DNA of 52,510 nucleotides from Tepidimonas aquatica. GTDB taxonomy: Bacteria; Pseudomonadota; Gammaproteobacteria; Burkholderiales; Burkholderiaceae_C. Numbering within the stretch: the first letter of the stretch is position 1; each line of letters begins with the position of its first letter. Made by a program: the position numbers and the translations under genes. The notes under the pieces were generated by a model. The model was not told the DNA's origin. It was given only the letters and a program-made list of their open reading frames with translations, and searched no databases. Location of the stretch: the NCBI RefSeq assembly GCF_007556585.1, contig NZ_VJNA01000019.1, positions 1 to 52,510 on the forward strand, in the 5' to 3' direction. Of the stretch, positions 20,372 to 29,315 are shown piece after piece.

Positions 20372-21526
20372 CTACAGCTCCTCGACGCGCCGCGGCGGGT
20401 AGGTATCCCAGCCCTGGCAGCCGGGGCAGTGCCAAAAATACTGACGCGCCTCGAAGCCGCACGCCGCGCAGCGGTAGCGCTTGAGCGGTTCGCAGGCGCG
20501 CTCCAGCGCGCGCCGCACCAGCGGTTCGGCTTCGTCGTCACCCAAGCCCACACCGGCCAGCCACAGGTTGGCCGCCACCAGCGAAGGCTCGTGCCGCAGG
20601 TGCTCGACGTAGCGCCGGCGCCCGTGCGCGGGGTCGTCGTCCAGCGTGGCCAGCGCCTGGGTTACGTCCAGCGCGGGCGGGTGCTGGCTGGCCCACGTCT
20701 GCAGCAGCGCGCGCGCCTGCGCGGCGTGGGGTTTGCCCAGCGCGCGCGACCACTGGGCCAGCGCGTGCGCCACCAACGGCAGGTGTGCAGGCGCGTGCTG
20801 CGCCAGCGCCTGCAGGGCCTGCAATGCACCCTCGGTTTGCCCCAGCGTTTGCCGCAGCTCGGCCAAGGCCACCCAGGCACGCGCCGATTCGGGCGTGCGT
20901 TGCACCAGCCCTTCCAGCAGCGCCAGCGCTTCGGTGGTGCGCTGCTGGCGTTGCAGTTGCATCGCCTGCTCGCACAGGTGGTGGGCGCGGCGCAGCCGGA
21001 AGCTGCCGTGCGCGCTGCCTTCCAGCGTCTCGGCCATCTCGGCCGCGCGGGACCAATCCCGGCCCCGCTCGTACACGTGCAGCAGCGCCAGCCGGGCGTC
21101 GGTGTCGTAGCGGGTGCCCAGCAGGGCTGTGAACGCGGCCTCCGCGCGGTCCAGCAAGCCGGCTTTGAGGAAGTCATGCGCCAGCGCGTGCTGGGCACGC
21201 TGACGATCCGCTGCCGGCAGGTCGGCGCGCGCCAGCAGGTGCTCGTGCACACGCACCGCACGGTCGTAGTCGCCACGGCGGCGGAACAAACCCCCCAGGG
21301 CAAAGTACAGCTCGGCCGCGTCGGGGTCGTTGCGCACCGCCTCGACAAAGGCGTCGATGGCCTGGTCCTGCTGCTCGTTGAGCAGGTGGTGCAGGCCACG
21401 GAAGTACGCGCGCGGGGCGCGGCGGCCTTCCAGGCGCCACTGGCGCAGGTCCAGCCGCGACGCCAACCAGCCCAGGGCAAAGGCCGCCGGCAGCGCCCAC
21501 AACAACCAGGACCAATCAAACGGCAT
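20372..21526 (-). CDS. lapB: LapB, lipopolysaccharide assembly TPR protein
   Basis: A 384-aa protein with one N-terminal membrane anchor (WSWLLWALPAAFALGW). An array of tetratricopeptide repeats follows (for example AELYFALGGLFRRRGDYDRAVRVHE), and the C-terminal rubredoxin-like metal site has CAACGFEARQYFWHCPGC. This is the complete LapB (YciM) layout. In enterobacteria LapB brings FtsH to LpxC to limit lipid A synthesis. Overlaps lapA by 11 nt, a conserved gene pair. Confidence 0.93.
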   Translation of the reverse strand: MPFDWSWLLWALPAAFALGWLASRLDLRQWRLEGRRAPRAYFRGLHHLLNEQQDQAIDAFVEAVRNDPDAAELYFALGGLFRRRGDYDRAVRVHEHLLARADLPAADRQRAQHALAHDFLKAGLLDRAEAAFTALLGTRYDTDARLALLHVYERGRDWSRAAEMAETLEGSAHGSFRLRRAHHLCEQAMQLQRQQRTTEALALLEGLVQRTPESARAWVALAELRQTLGQTEGALQALQALAQHAPAHLPLVAHALAQWSRALGKPHAAQARALLQTWASQHPPALDVTQALATLDDDPAHGRRRYVEHLRHEPSLVAANLWLAGVGLGDDEAEPLVRRALERACEPLKRYRCAACGFEARQYFWHCPGCQGWDTYPPRRVEEL

Positions 21527-21830
21527 CGGGCAGGTCCGGCTGCGGCCGCGAGGCCGGTGAAGGTGTCGGGCTGGCGGCGGCTGGCGGCGGTGCCGAGGTG
21601 GGGGTGGATGACAGGCGTGCCTGACGGCGAGCGTGCCACCACAGCGGCACCATCACCAACACCCCCAGCAGCACCCCGAGCAACAACACGATCAACAGCA
21701 CAAGCGCCAGTGGCCCTTCCCAACGCGTGCCAAACAGGCCGTGCACGACCACCGGCGTCTGGTTGTTGAGCGCCAGTGCAAACACCAGCAGAAAAAACGC
21801 CGCACGCAGCAGCCAGCCCAGCAGCTTCAT
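21516..21830 (-). CDS. lapA: LapA, DUF1049 inner-membrane protein
   Basis: A 104-aa protein with two hydrophobic segments (AAFFLLVFALALNNQTPVVV and LALVLLIVLLLGVLLGVLVM) separated by a short loop. A charged, then Pro/Ala/Ser-rich tail follows. This is the DUF1049 (LapA/YciS) topology. It works with LapB in lipopolysaccharide assembly. Its ATG overlaps the ihfB stop as ATGA and its end overlaps lapB, so the three genes are translationally linked. Confidence 0.88.
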   Translation of the reverse strand: MKLLGWLLRAAFFLLVFALALNNQTPVVVHGLFGTRWEGPLALVLLIVLLLGVLLGVLVMVPLWWHARRQARLSSTPTSAPPPAAASPTPSPASRPQPDLPDAV

Positions 21831-22129
21831 CGTGGGGTGCCTGAACGGGCTGCGGCGTCCACCGCCTCGCGCAGCGCCTTGCCCGCTTTGAAATGCAGCG
21901 TGCGCCGCGGCGGCACCGCAACGGCTTGGCCGGTGCGGGGGTTGCGGGCCAGCCGCGCGTTGCGCGCGACGACTGCAAAGCTGCCAAAGCCCCGCAGCTC
22001 GATGCGCTGGCCGCGCGCCAGCGCCTCGGTCATGGCCTCCAGGATGGTCCGGGCGGCGGCTTGGGCGTCGTCGGCCGTGAGTTGCGGATGGTGCTCGGCC
22101 AGGGCGTCGAACAGATCGCTGCGGTTCAT
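21827..22129 (-). CDS. ihfB: Integration host factor beta subunit
   Basis: A 100-aa HU/IHF-family DNA-bending protein. The signature FGSFAVVARNARLARNPRTG and the proline-bearing arm (VAVPPRRTLHFKAGKAL) are present. Its place after rpsA and before lapA-lapB identifies it as the beta subunit. The ATG at 22129 gives normal length; the frame is open to 22177 but that part lies in the terminator region. IHF assists recombination, replication and sigma54 promoters. Confidence 0.92.
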   Translation of the reverse strand: MNRSDLFDALAEHHPQLTADDAQAAARTILEAMTEALARGQRIELRGFGSFAVVARNARLARNPRTGQAVAVPPRRTLHFKAGKALREAVDAAARSGTPR

Positions 22130-22148
22130 GGTGCGATTATGCCCAACG

Positions 22149-22184
22149 AAAAACCCGCCGTGGCCTGCGGCGGCCACCGGCGGG
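22149..22184 (-). terminator. Rho-independent terminator of rpsA
   Basis: CCCGCCGTGGCC (22154-22165) pairs with GGCCACCGGCGGG (22172-22184), with one bulge. Read on the minus strand, the hairpin is followed directly by five T. It lies between rpsA (ends 22251) and ihfB (starts 22129). ihfB-lapA-lapB must therefore rely on their own promoter or on read-through. Confidence 0.85.
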
Positions 22185-22250
22185 TGCTAAGTTGCTGTGC
22201 CATGGCGGCGCCGCCCAGGGGCGGCGCGCCGACGCATGGCGCGATCGGCG

Positions 22251-23930
22251 TCAATTGCCGCTGTTGTCCAGCTTGGCACGCAGCAGGGCACCCAGGTTGG
22301 TGGTGCCGGCGTTGCCCGCGTGGCTGGCCAGGCTGGCCATCGCTTCTTGCTGGTCGGCGGCGTCCTTGGCCTTGATCGACAGCTGGATGCTGCGGTTCTT
22401 GCGGTCGACGTTGATGATCACCGCGGTGACCTCGTCACCGACCTTCAGCACGTTGCGGGCGTCTTCCACGCGGTCGCGCGAAATCTCGCTGGCGCGCAGG
22501 TAACCCACGACGTCGTTGCCGAGGTCGATTTCGGCACCCTTGGCGTCGACGCTCTTGACCGTGCCGGTGACCGTGGCGCCCTTGTCATGGATCGACACGA
22601 AGGTCGTGAACGGGTCGGCGTCGAGCTGCTTGATGCCCAGGCTGATGCGCTCGCGCTCGACGTCCACGCCCAGCACCACGGCCTCGACTTCCTGGCCCTT
22701 TTTGTAGTTGCGCACGGCCACTTCGCCGGGCTCGTTCCACGACAGGTCGGACAGGTGCACCAGCCCGTCGATGCCGTTGTCCAAGCCGACGAAGATACCA
22801 AAGTCGGTGATCGACTTGATCGGGCCCTTGACACGGTCGCCCTTGCGGTGCGTGTCGGCGAACTCTTGCCACGGGTTGGGCTTGCACTGCTTCATGCCCA
22901 GGCTGATGCGGCGCTTGTCTTCGTCGATGTCCAGCACCATGACTTCGACCTCGTCGCCGATCGACACGACCTTGCTGGGTGCCACGTTCTTGTTGGTCCA
23001 GTCCATTTCGGACACGTGCACCAAGCCCTCGATGCCGGGCTCCAGCTCGACGAAGGCGCCGTAGTCGGCGATGTTGGTAACCTTGCCAAACAGGCGCGTG
23101 CCGGCCGGGTAGCGGCGTGCCACGCCCAGCCACGGGTCGTCGCCCATTTGCTTGAGGCCCAGGCTGACACGTTGCCGCTCGGGGTCGAACTTCAGCACCT
23201 TGGCGGTGACTTCCTGGCCCACCTGCACCACCTCGCTCGGGTGACGCACGCGGCGCCACGCCATGTCGGTGATGTGCAGCAGACCGTCGATGCCGCCCAG
23301 GTCGACGAAGGCACCGTATTCGGTGATGTTCTTGACCACGCCGGTGACGATGGCGCCTTCCTTGAGGGTCTCGAGCAGCTTGGCGCGCTCTTCGCCCATG
23401 CTGGCTTCCATGACGGCGCGGCGGCTGAGCACGACGTTGTTGCGCTTGCGGTCCAGCTTGATGACCTTGAACTCCATGGTCTTGCCCTCGTAAGGCGTCA
23501 GATCCTTGACGGGGCGGGTGTCCACCAGCGAGCCCGGCAGGAACGCGCTGATGCCGTTGACCATGACTTTGAGGCCACCCTTAACCTTGAACGTGGTGGT
23601 GCCGGTGACGAATTCGCCCGACTCCAGCGCCTTTTCCAGCATCGCCCACGCGGCCAGACGCTTGGCCTTTTCGCGCGACAGGATGGTGTCGCCGTAGCCG
23701 TTTTCGACCGCCTCGACGGCCACGGCCACGAAGTCACCCTCGCGCACTTCGAGCTCGCCCTGGTCGTCTTTGAACTCCTCGATCGGGATGTAAGCCTCGG
23801 ACTTGAGGCCGGCGTTGACGACGACGAAGTTGGGGTCGATGCGCACCACCTCGGCGGTGATGACCTCGCCTACGCGCAGGTCGGCGCGCTTGAGCGACTC
23901 TTCGAACAGGGCGGCAAAGGATTCGGACAT
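22251..23930 (-). CDS. rpsA: 30S ribosomal protein S1
   Basis: A 559-aa protein built of six S1 RNA-binding domains. The repeats are visible as [47 protein letters not shown] and relatives, each with a [10 protein letters not shown] or [10 protein letters not shown]-like ending. It recruits mRNA to the 30S subunit. Start at 23930 ([13 protein letters not shown]) matches the family N-terminus, with AGGA shortly upstream. It lies 134 nt after the aroA-cmk gene and is followed by a clear terminator. Confidence 0.97.
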   Translation of the reverse strand: MSESFAALFEESLKRADLRVGEVITAEVVRIDPNFVVVNAGLKSEAYIPIEEFKDDQGELEVREGDFVAVAVEAVENGYGDTILSREKAKRLAAWAMLEKALESGEFVTGTTTFKVKGGLKVMVNGISAFLPGSLVDTRPVKDLTPYEGKTMEFKVIKLDRKRNNVVLSRRAVMEASMGEERAKLLETLKEGAIVTGVVKNITEYGAFVDLGGIDGLLHITDMAWRRVRHPSEVVQVGQEVTAKVLKFDPERQRVSLGLKQMGDDPWLGVARRYPAGTRLFGKVTNIADYGAFVELEPGIEGLVHVSEMDWTNKNVAPSKVVSIGDEVEVMVLDIDEDKRRISLGMKQCKPNPWQEFADTHRKGDRVKGPIKSITDFGIFVGLDNGIDGLVHLSDLSWNEPGEVAVRNYKKGQEVEAVVLGVDVERERISLGIKQLDADPFTTFVSIHDKGATVTGTVKSVDAKGAEIDLGNDVVGYLRASEISRDRVEDARNVLKVGDEVTAVIINVDRKNRSIQLSIKAKDAADQQEAMASLASHAGNAGTTNLGALLRAKLDNSGN

Positions 23931-24064
23931 GAAAGTTCCTGGGGTAGCAACCGCGGCCGCAGGGCGCGCGGCGTTGGGGGTTGTCCCGGCACGGGGCACG
24001 GGGTTGGGTTGACGAACCCGCCGGCGTGCACGGTGGTGAATGGCCGTGGCGGCGCCGTTGGGGC

Positions 24065-26131
24065 CTACGACGAACCGGCGTCGCCCGCCCCATGGTCGGG
24101 GGCGAACGGCCGCCGTTGTTGCCACCACTGCAGCACCGTTTGCACCGATTGCTCGATGCTTTGGTGCGTGTTGTCCAGCAGCAGCGCATCTTCGGCCGGC
24201 TTGAGCGCCGCCACGCTGCGCGCACGGTCACGCGCGTCGCGTGTTTGCAACTCGGCCAAAAGATCGTCTATGCTAGCATGTTCGCCGCGCGCGCGCAACT
24301 GCTCGTAGCGCCGGCGTGCGCGCTCGGCCACGCCCGCGGTCAGGTACACCTTCAGCGGCGCATCGGGGAACACCACGGTGCCCATGTCGCGCCCGTCGGC
24401 CACCAGGCCCGGCAGGCGCCGCCAGGCCCGTTGGGCTTGCAGCAACGCCGCACGCACCGCCGGCAGCGCCGATACGCGCGACGCCGCGGCACCCGCGGCC
24501 TGCGAGCGTACTTCGTCGGTCACGTCGTCGTCGCCCAGCCAGATGCGGCCGTCGGCAAAACGAGCCGGCAGCTGCGCCGCCAGCGCCGCCAGTCGCTCGG
24601 CCACGGCCGCGTCGGCCAGCGCCGCGTCGTCGGTCGGCACGCCCGCGCGCTGGGCGGCCAAACCCAGCAAACGGTACAGCGCGCCCGAGTCCAGCACGTG
24701 GTAGCCCAGCCGCTGCGCCACGGCGGCGGCCAGCGTGCCCTTGCCGCAGGCGCTGGGGCCGTCGATGCAGATGACCGGGATGTCGGCCGGGTCGGCCTGC
24801 ACCACCTGCCACAGGGTCTCGAAGTAGTCCGGAAACGTCTTGGCCACGCAGCGCGGGTCCTGGATGCGCACCGGCCGCCGCGCCGGGTTGAACGCGGCCA
24901 GCGACGCGCACATGGCCATGCGGTGGTCGTCGTAGGTGTACACGCTGGCGGCACGCCAGCCCGTGCCGTCGGCCCCCAGCGGGTGCACGCGCAGCCAGTC
25001 GGGGCCTTCTTCCACCACAGCGCCGAACTTGCGCAGCTCAGTGGCCATGGCGGCGATGCGGTCGGTTTCCTTGACGCGCCAGCTGCCGATGTTGCGCAGC
25101 GTGCAGGGACCGTCGGCGTACAGCGCCATCACCGCCAGCGTCATGGCGGCGTCCGGGATGGCGTTGCAGTCCAGGTCCAGCGCGCGCAGCGGCCAGGCGC
25201 CGCGGCGCACGTGCAGGCGGTTGGCCTCGCCGTCGATGTGCGCTCCCATCGCGCGTGCGGCGTCGGCAAAGGCGATGTCGCCCTGGATTGAGGCCAACCC
25301 CACGCCTTCAATGGTCAGCGCCGCGTCGCTGGCGGCCAGCGCGCCGGCGGCGATGAAGTAGCTGGCCGCGGAGGCGTCACCCTCGACGTGGACGGTGCCC
25401 GGCGTGCGGTAGCGCGCACCGGCCGGGATCGTGAAACGCTGCCAGCCGTCGCGCTGCACCGCCACGCCAAAGCGCTGCAACAACTTGAGCGTGATGTCCA
25501 CGTAGGGCTTGGAGATCAGCTCGCCGTCCACCTCCACCGTGATCGGGTGATGCTGCGCGGCCAGCGGCAGCGCCAACAGCAGCGCGGTCAAAAACTGGCT
25601 GGAGACGTCGCCGCGCACGCGGATGGGGGCCTGCAGCCGCAGCGCCGCCGGCCCCTGCACGCGCAGCGGCGGGTAGCCGTCCTGCCCAAGGTACGTCACG
25701 TCCGCGCCGAGCAGTCGCAGCGCGTCGACCAGGTCACCGATGGGCCGCTCGTGCATGCGCGGCACACCGCTGAGCTCGAACACGCCGCCGTGCTGCGCGG
25801 CCAACACCGCCAGCGCAGCGGTCAGCGGCCGCATGGCGGTGCCGGCGTTACCCAAAAAAAGTTGCGCCTGCCGTTGCGCCAGTTGGCCGCCCAGCCCTTG
25901 CACCGCCACCGTCGTGGGGCCCAACCGCTGCACCGTGCAGCCCAGCTGTTGCAGCGCCTGCAGCATGACGCGGGTGTCATCGGAGTCGAGCAGGTCATGC
26001 ACCTCGGTGCGGCCGGCGCTGAGCGCGGCCAGCAGCAGCACCCGGTTGGAGATGCTTTTCGAGCCTGGCAGGCGCACGGTGCCGGCGGCGCGCCGCAGCG
26101 GGGGGATGTCGAGAAACGCGGTTGTGTACAT
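24065..26131 (-). CDS. aroA-cmk: Fused EPSP synthase and cytidylate kinase (AroA-Cmk)
   Basis: One uninterrupted 688-aa frame holds two enzymes. Residues 1 to about 440 are 3-phosphoshikimate 1-carboxyvinyltransferase (PGSKSISNR start motif, [22 protein letters not shown]-like YDDHRMAM). From about 450 a full cytidylate kinase follows, with P-loop GPSACGKGT and [13 protein letters not shown]. The first makes EPSP for aromatic amino acids; the second phosphorylates CMP and dCMP. Most bacteria have these as neighbouring genes, cmk then rpsA. The fusion is known from some Burkholderiales. No stop or frameshift lies between the parts. Confidence 0.93.
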   Translation of the reverse strand: MYTTAFLDIPPLRRAAGTVRLPGSKSISNRVLLLAALSAGRTEVHDLLDSDDTRVMLQALQQLGCTVQRLGPTTVAVQGLGGQLAQRQAQLFLGNAGTAMRPLTAALAVLAAQHGGVFELSGVPRMHERPIGDLVDALRLLGADVTYLGQDGYPPLRVQGPAALRLQAPIRVRGDVSSQFLTALLLALPLAAQHHPITVEVDGELISKPYVDITLKLLQRFGVAVQRDGWQRFTIPAGARYRTPGTVHVEGDASAASYFIAAGALAASDAALTIEGVGLASIQGDIAFADAARAMGAHIDGEANRLHVRRGAWPLRALDLDCNAIPDAAMTLAVMALYADGPCTLRNIGSWRVKETDRIAAMATELRKFGAVVEEGPDWLRVHPLGADGTGWRAASVYTYDDHRMAMCASLAAFNPARRPVRIQDPRCVAKTFPDYFETLWQVVQADPADIPVICIDGPSACGKGTLAAAVAQRLGYHVLDSGALYRLLGLAAQRAGVPTDDAALADAAVAERLAALAAQLPARFADGRIWLGDDDVTDEVRSQAAGAAASRVSALPAVRAALLQAQRAWRRLPGLVADGRDMGTVVFPDAPLKVYLTAGVAERARRRYEQLRARGEHASIDDLLAELQTRDARDRARSVAALKPAEDALLLDNTHQSIEQSVQTVLQWWQQRRPFAPDHGAGDAGSS

Positions 26132-26150
26132 CGGGCAAGGGGCTGGGCCG

Positions 26151-27044
26151 TCAAGGGCTGTCCGGGGCGCCGGCCGGTGTCCACGCGCGGCGCACGCGGC
26201 TGGCGTCTTCGATCATCTCATGCAGCCGCGCGGGGTCGTCCAGCGCGGCGTCGAACGCGTCCAGCGCCGCACGCAGCGCCTGCGCCTGCGCGCGCACCTG
26301 GGTGGCGTTGGCGTGCAAGATGTCGCGCCACACGGTGGCGTCGCTGGCTGCGATGCGGGTGAAGTCCCGAAAACCGGGCCCCGCCAACGCCAGCATCTGC
26401 GCGCCTTGCGGCTGCTCGGCAATGGCGCGCACGGCGGCAAAAGCGACCAGGTGCGGCAGGTGGCTGACCGCCGCCAACGCGCTGTCGTGCGCCTCGGGCG
26501 TCATCGTGCGCACGCGCGCGCCGGTGGCCGCCCACAGCGCCTGGGCGCGCGCCAGCAGCTCGGGGTGCGTGTCCGGCAGTGGCGTCAGCACGACCTGGCA
26601 GCCGCGGTACAGCGCTGCGCTGGCGTGCTCGACGCCGGCCTTTTCTTTGCCGGCAATGGGGTGCGCCGGCACAAACTGCGCTAGGCGCTGCCCCAGCGCG
26701 GCGCGGGCGGCGGCCACCACGTCGGCCTTGGTCGAGCCAACGTCCATCACCAGCGCGTCGGGGGCCAGCGCGGGGGCCAGCGTGCGCAGTGTTGCCTCGG
26801 TGGCGGCCACCGGCACGGCCAGCAGCACCACGTCGGCGTCGGCGGCGGCCATGGCGGGGTCGGCACACGCCTGGTCCACCACCCCCAGCGCCAGCGCCTG
26901 CGCGCGGGCGCGCTCCGAGCGTGCCACGCCCACTGTGTGCCGCACGGCGCCGGCAGCCCGCAGCGCCAACGCGAACGAGCCCCCCATCAGCCCGCAGCCG
27001 ATGATGGCCAACCGCCGCACGGGCGCGAGGTCGGGGGCGCTCAT
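26151..27044 (-). CDS. tyrA: Prephenate dehydrogenase
   Basis: A 297-aa NAD(P)-dependent enzyme that oxidises prephenate to 4-hydroxyphenylpyruvate for tyrosine. The Rossmann motif [15 protein letters not shown] is near the N-terminus. Catalytic-core signatures [13 protein letters not shown] and [11 protein letters not shown] are intact. The ATG at 27044 overlaps the pheA stop as ATGA. The upstream open frame to 27542 is a shadow of pheA. It lies 19 nt before aroA-cmk, so aromatic biosynthesis genes are co-transcribed. Confidence 0.93.
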   Translation of the reverse strand: MSAPDLAPVRRLAIIGCGLMGGSFALALRAAGAVRHTVGVARSERARAQALALGVVDQACADPAMAAADADVVLLAVPVAATEATLRTLAPALAPDALVMDVGSTKADVVAAARAALGQRLAQFVPAHPIAGKEKAGVEHASAALYRGCQVVLTPLPDTHPELLARAQALWAATGARVRTMTPEAHDSALAAVSHLPHLVAFAAVRAIAEQPQGAQMLALAGPGFRDFTRIAASDATVWRDILHANATQVRAQAQALRAALDAFDAALDDPARLHEMIEDASRVRRAWTPAGAPDSP

Positions 27045-28159
27045 GATTCCGACACCGGGTACGCGCCCAGCATCTTGTAAAACGCGCACAGGCCCTGCAG
27101 CTCCTGCAGGGCGGCGGCCACGTGGGGCTGCGACGGGTGGCCGGCGATGTCGATGTAGAAGTAGTACTCCCACTGGCCGGATTTGGCCGGGCGCGACTCG
27201 AAGCGTGTCATCGACACCCCGTGCTCCTTGAGCGGACGCAGCAGGTCGTGCACGGCGCCGGGCCGGTTGGGCACCGACACGACGATGCTGGTGCAGTCGT
27301 GGCCGCTGGGGCCGGGCATGGCCATCGTTTGCGGCAGGCAGATCACGGCAAAGCGCGTGCGGTTGTAGGCCTCGTCCTGGATGGCGTGCGCGACGATATG
27401 CAGCGCGTACTGCGCTGCGGCGCGCTCGCTGGCGATGGCGGCCCAGGCCGGGTTGTGCGTGGCCAGCCGGGCGCCTTCGGCGTTGCTGGCCACCGCGCGC
27501 CGCTCGGCGTGCGGCAGGTGGGTGGTGAGCCAGCCCTGGCACTGCGCCAGCGCCTGAGGGTGGGCCATGACGACCTCGATGCCGTCCAGGCTGGGTACCT
27601 GCCGCAGCAGGTTGTGGCGCACCAGCAAGCTCACCTCGCCTACGATGTGCACCGGCGAGCGCAAAAACAGATCCAGCGAGCGCGCCACCACCCCTTCGGT
27701 GGAGTTTTCGACGCCCACCACGCCAAACTGCGCCGTGCCGGCGGCGGTGGCGTGGAACACCTCGTCGAAGCTGGGACAGTGGATCAGCTCAGCGGCGCTG
27801 CCAAAGTACTCGATGGCGGCCTGCTCGCAAAACGTGCCTTCGGGGCCCAGCACCGCCACCCGCATTGGGGCTTCCAGCGCCAGGCAGGCCGACATGATTT
27901 CGCGCCAGATGGCGGCGACGTGACGGTTGTGCAGGGGGCCGGGGTTGGCCGCCTCGATGTTGGCGATGACCTGCGCCACACGGTCGGGGCGGAAAAAGGG
28001 CGACCCCTCGGCGCGCTTGACCTCGCCCACCTGTTGGGCGATGCGCGCGCGTTGGTTGAGCAGCTGCAGCAGTTGCTGGTCGATGGCGTCGATTTGTTGG
28101 CGCAACGCCAGCAACTGCGGACTGGCGCTGGGCGTCGGGGGCTGGTCGCGGGTGGTCAT
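27041..28159 (-). CDS. pheA: Chorismate mutase/prephenate dehydratase (P-protein)
   Basis: A 372-aa bifunctional enzyme. An AroQ-type chorismate mutase occupies about residues 15-95 (LRQQIDAIDQQLLQLLNQRA). Prephenate dehydratase follows (LGPEGTFCEQAA, VENSTEGVV, catalytic TRF in NRTRFAVI). A C-terminal ACT domain carries the phenylalanine-binding ESRP motif (FESRPAKSGQWEY), which implies feedback inhibition. ATG 28159 is used; a TTG at 28171 overlapping the serC stop is an alternative with four extra residues. It makes phenylpyruvate from chorismate. Confidence 0.95.
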   Translation of the reverse strand: MTTRDQPPTPSASPQLLALRQQIDAIDQQLLQLLNQRARIAQQVGEVKRAEGSPFFRPDRVAQVIANIEAANPGPLHNRHVAAIWREIMSACLALEAPMRVAVLGPEGTFCEQAAIEYFGSAAELIHCPSFDEVFHATAAGTAQFGVVGVENSTEGVVARSLDLFLRSPVHIVGEVSLLVRHNLLRQVPSLDGIEVVMAHPQALAQCQGWLTTHLPHAERRAVASNAEGARLATHNPAWAAIASERAAAQYALHIVAHAIQDEAYNRTRFAVICLPQTMAMPGPSGHDCTSIVVSVPNRPGAVHDLLRPLKEHGVSMTRFESRPAKSGQWEYYFYIDIAGHPSQPHVAAALQELQGLCAFYKMLGAYPVSES

Positions 28160-28167
28160 GGTCGGGC

Positions 28168-29310
28168 TCAAGCCTGGCGTTCAAACTCGCGCATGTAGTC
28201 CACGAGCGCTTGCACCCCATCCAACGGCATGGCGTTGTAGAGGCTGGCGCGCATGCCGCCGACGGACTTGTGGCCCCTGAGCTGCAGCAGGCCGCGCGCT
28301 TCAGCCCCACGTAGGAAGGCCGCGTTGCGCGGGTGGTTGGGGTCGCGCAGCGGCTCGCCATCGTCACCGCGCAGGAAAAACGGCACGTTCATGCGCGAGC
28401 GGTGGGCCGGGTGCACCAGGTTGACGTACAGCTGCGAGCCGTCGATGGCGTCGTACAACAGTTGCGCGCGGCGCTGGGCGCGCAGCTCCAGCGCCGCCAA
28501 ACCCTGCGCGTCGCCCTCGCGCTGCGCCAACGCCCACTGGAACACCAGCCCGGCCACGTAAATGCCCCAGGTGGGGGGCGTGTTGGCCATCGAATCCTGC
28601 TCGGCCAGCACGCGGTAGTCGAACACGCTGGGGCAGTGGGGCAGGGCGTGGCCCAGCAGGTCCTCGCGCACGATGACGATGGTCAACCCCGCCGGGCCGA
28701 TATTTTTTTGCGCCCCACCAAACGCCAGCCCGACGCGGCTCCAGTCGATCGGACGCGACAGCACGTGCGATGAGAAGTCGATCACCAGCGGCGCTTCGCA
28801 CCCCAGCGCGGCCAGATCGGGCAGGGTGTGGAATTCGACGCCGTGGATGGTTTCGTTGCCGCACAGGTGCACGTAGGCGGGGCGCTCGCGCAGCTGCCAG
28901 GAGGTGGGGTCGGGGATGGTGGTGTAGCCCTGCTCGGCGCTGCTGGCCGCGATGTGCACATCGCCATAGCGGCGCGCTTCCTTGGCCGACTTGTCGCTCC
29001 AGCCGCCGGTGACGACGAAGTCCATCGCGCGCGCCGGGTGCCGTCCGGCCAGGTTCAGGGGCACGATGGCGTTGTGCGCCAGCGCCCCACCTTGCGAAAA
29101 CAGGATGTGGAAGTTCTCAGGCACGGCCAGCAGCGTGCGCAGGTCGTCGCGCGCCTGTTGCAGGATGGCGCCGAAGTGCTTGCCACGGTGGCTCATCTCC
29201 ATCACGCCCATGCCGCAGCCGTGCCAGTCCAGCATCTCGGCCGCGGCCTGCCGCAGCACGGCTTCGGGCATCGCCGCCGGGCCGGCCGAAAAGTTGTAGG
29301 GACGCGCCAT
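28168..29310 (-). CDS. serC: Phosphoserine aminotransferase
   Basis: A 380-aa class V PLP-dependent aminotransferase for serine and pyridoxal phosphate synthesis. It has the classic N-terminus [15 protein letters not shown], the HRGKHF segment, and the PLP-lysine motif [14 protein letters not shown] 29310 has AGGAG 8 nt upstream; a GTG 9 nt earlier is not needed. It follows gyrA by 5 nt and precedes pheA by 8 nt, the order of the conserved gyrA-serC-pheA-tyrA-aroA-rpsA supraoperon. Confidence 0.95.
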   Translation of the reverse strand: MARPYNFSAGPAAMPEAVLRQAAAEMLDWHGCGMGVMEMSHRGKHFGAILQQARDDLRTLLAVPENFHILFSQGGALAHNAIVPLNLAGRHPARAMDFVVTGGWSDKSAKEARRYGDVHIAASSAEQGYTTIPDPTSWQLRERPAYVHLCGNETIHGVEFHTLPDLAALGCEAPLVIDFSSHVLSRPIDWSRVGLAFGGAQKNIGPAGLTIVIVREDLLGHALPHCPSVFDYRVLAEQDSMANTPPTWGIYVAGLVFQWALAQREGDAQGLAALELRAQRRAQLLYDAIDGSQLYVNLVHPAHRSRMNVPFFLRGDDGEPLRDPNHPRNAAFLRGAEARGLLQLRGHKSVGGMRASLYNAMPLDGVQALVDYMREFERQA

Positions 29311-29315
29311 GGCGG

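Noticed and set aside
28160-28171. TTG start for pheA overlapping the serC stop
   Set aside because: ATG 28159 is the more usual start and loses only four residues.
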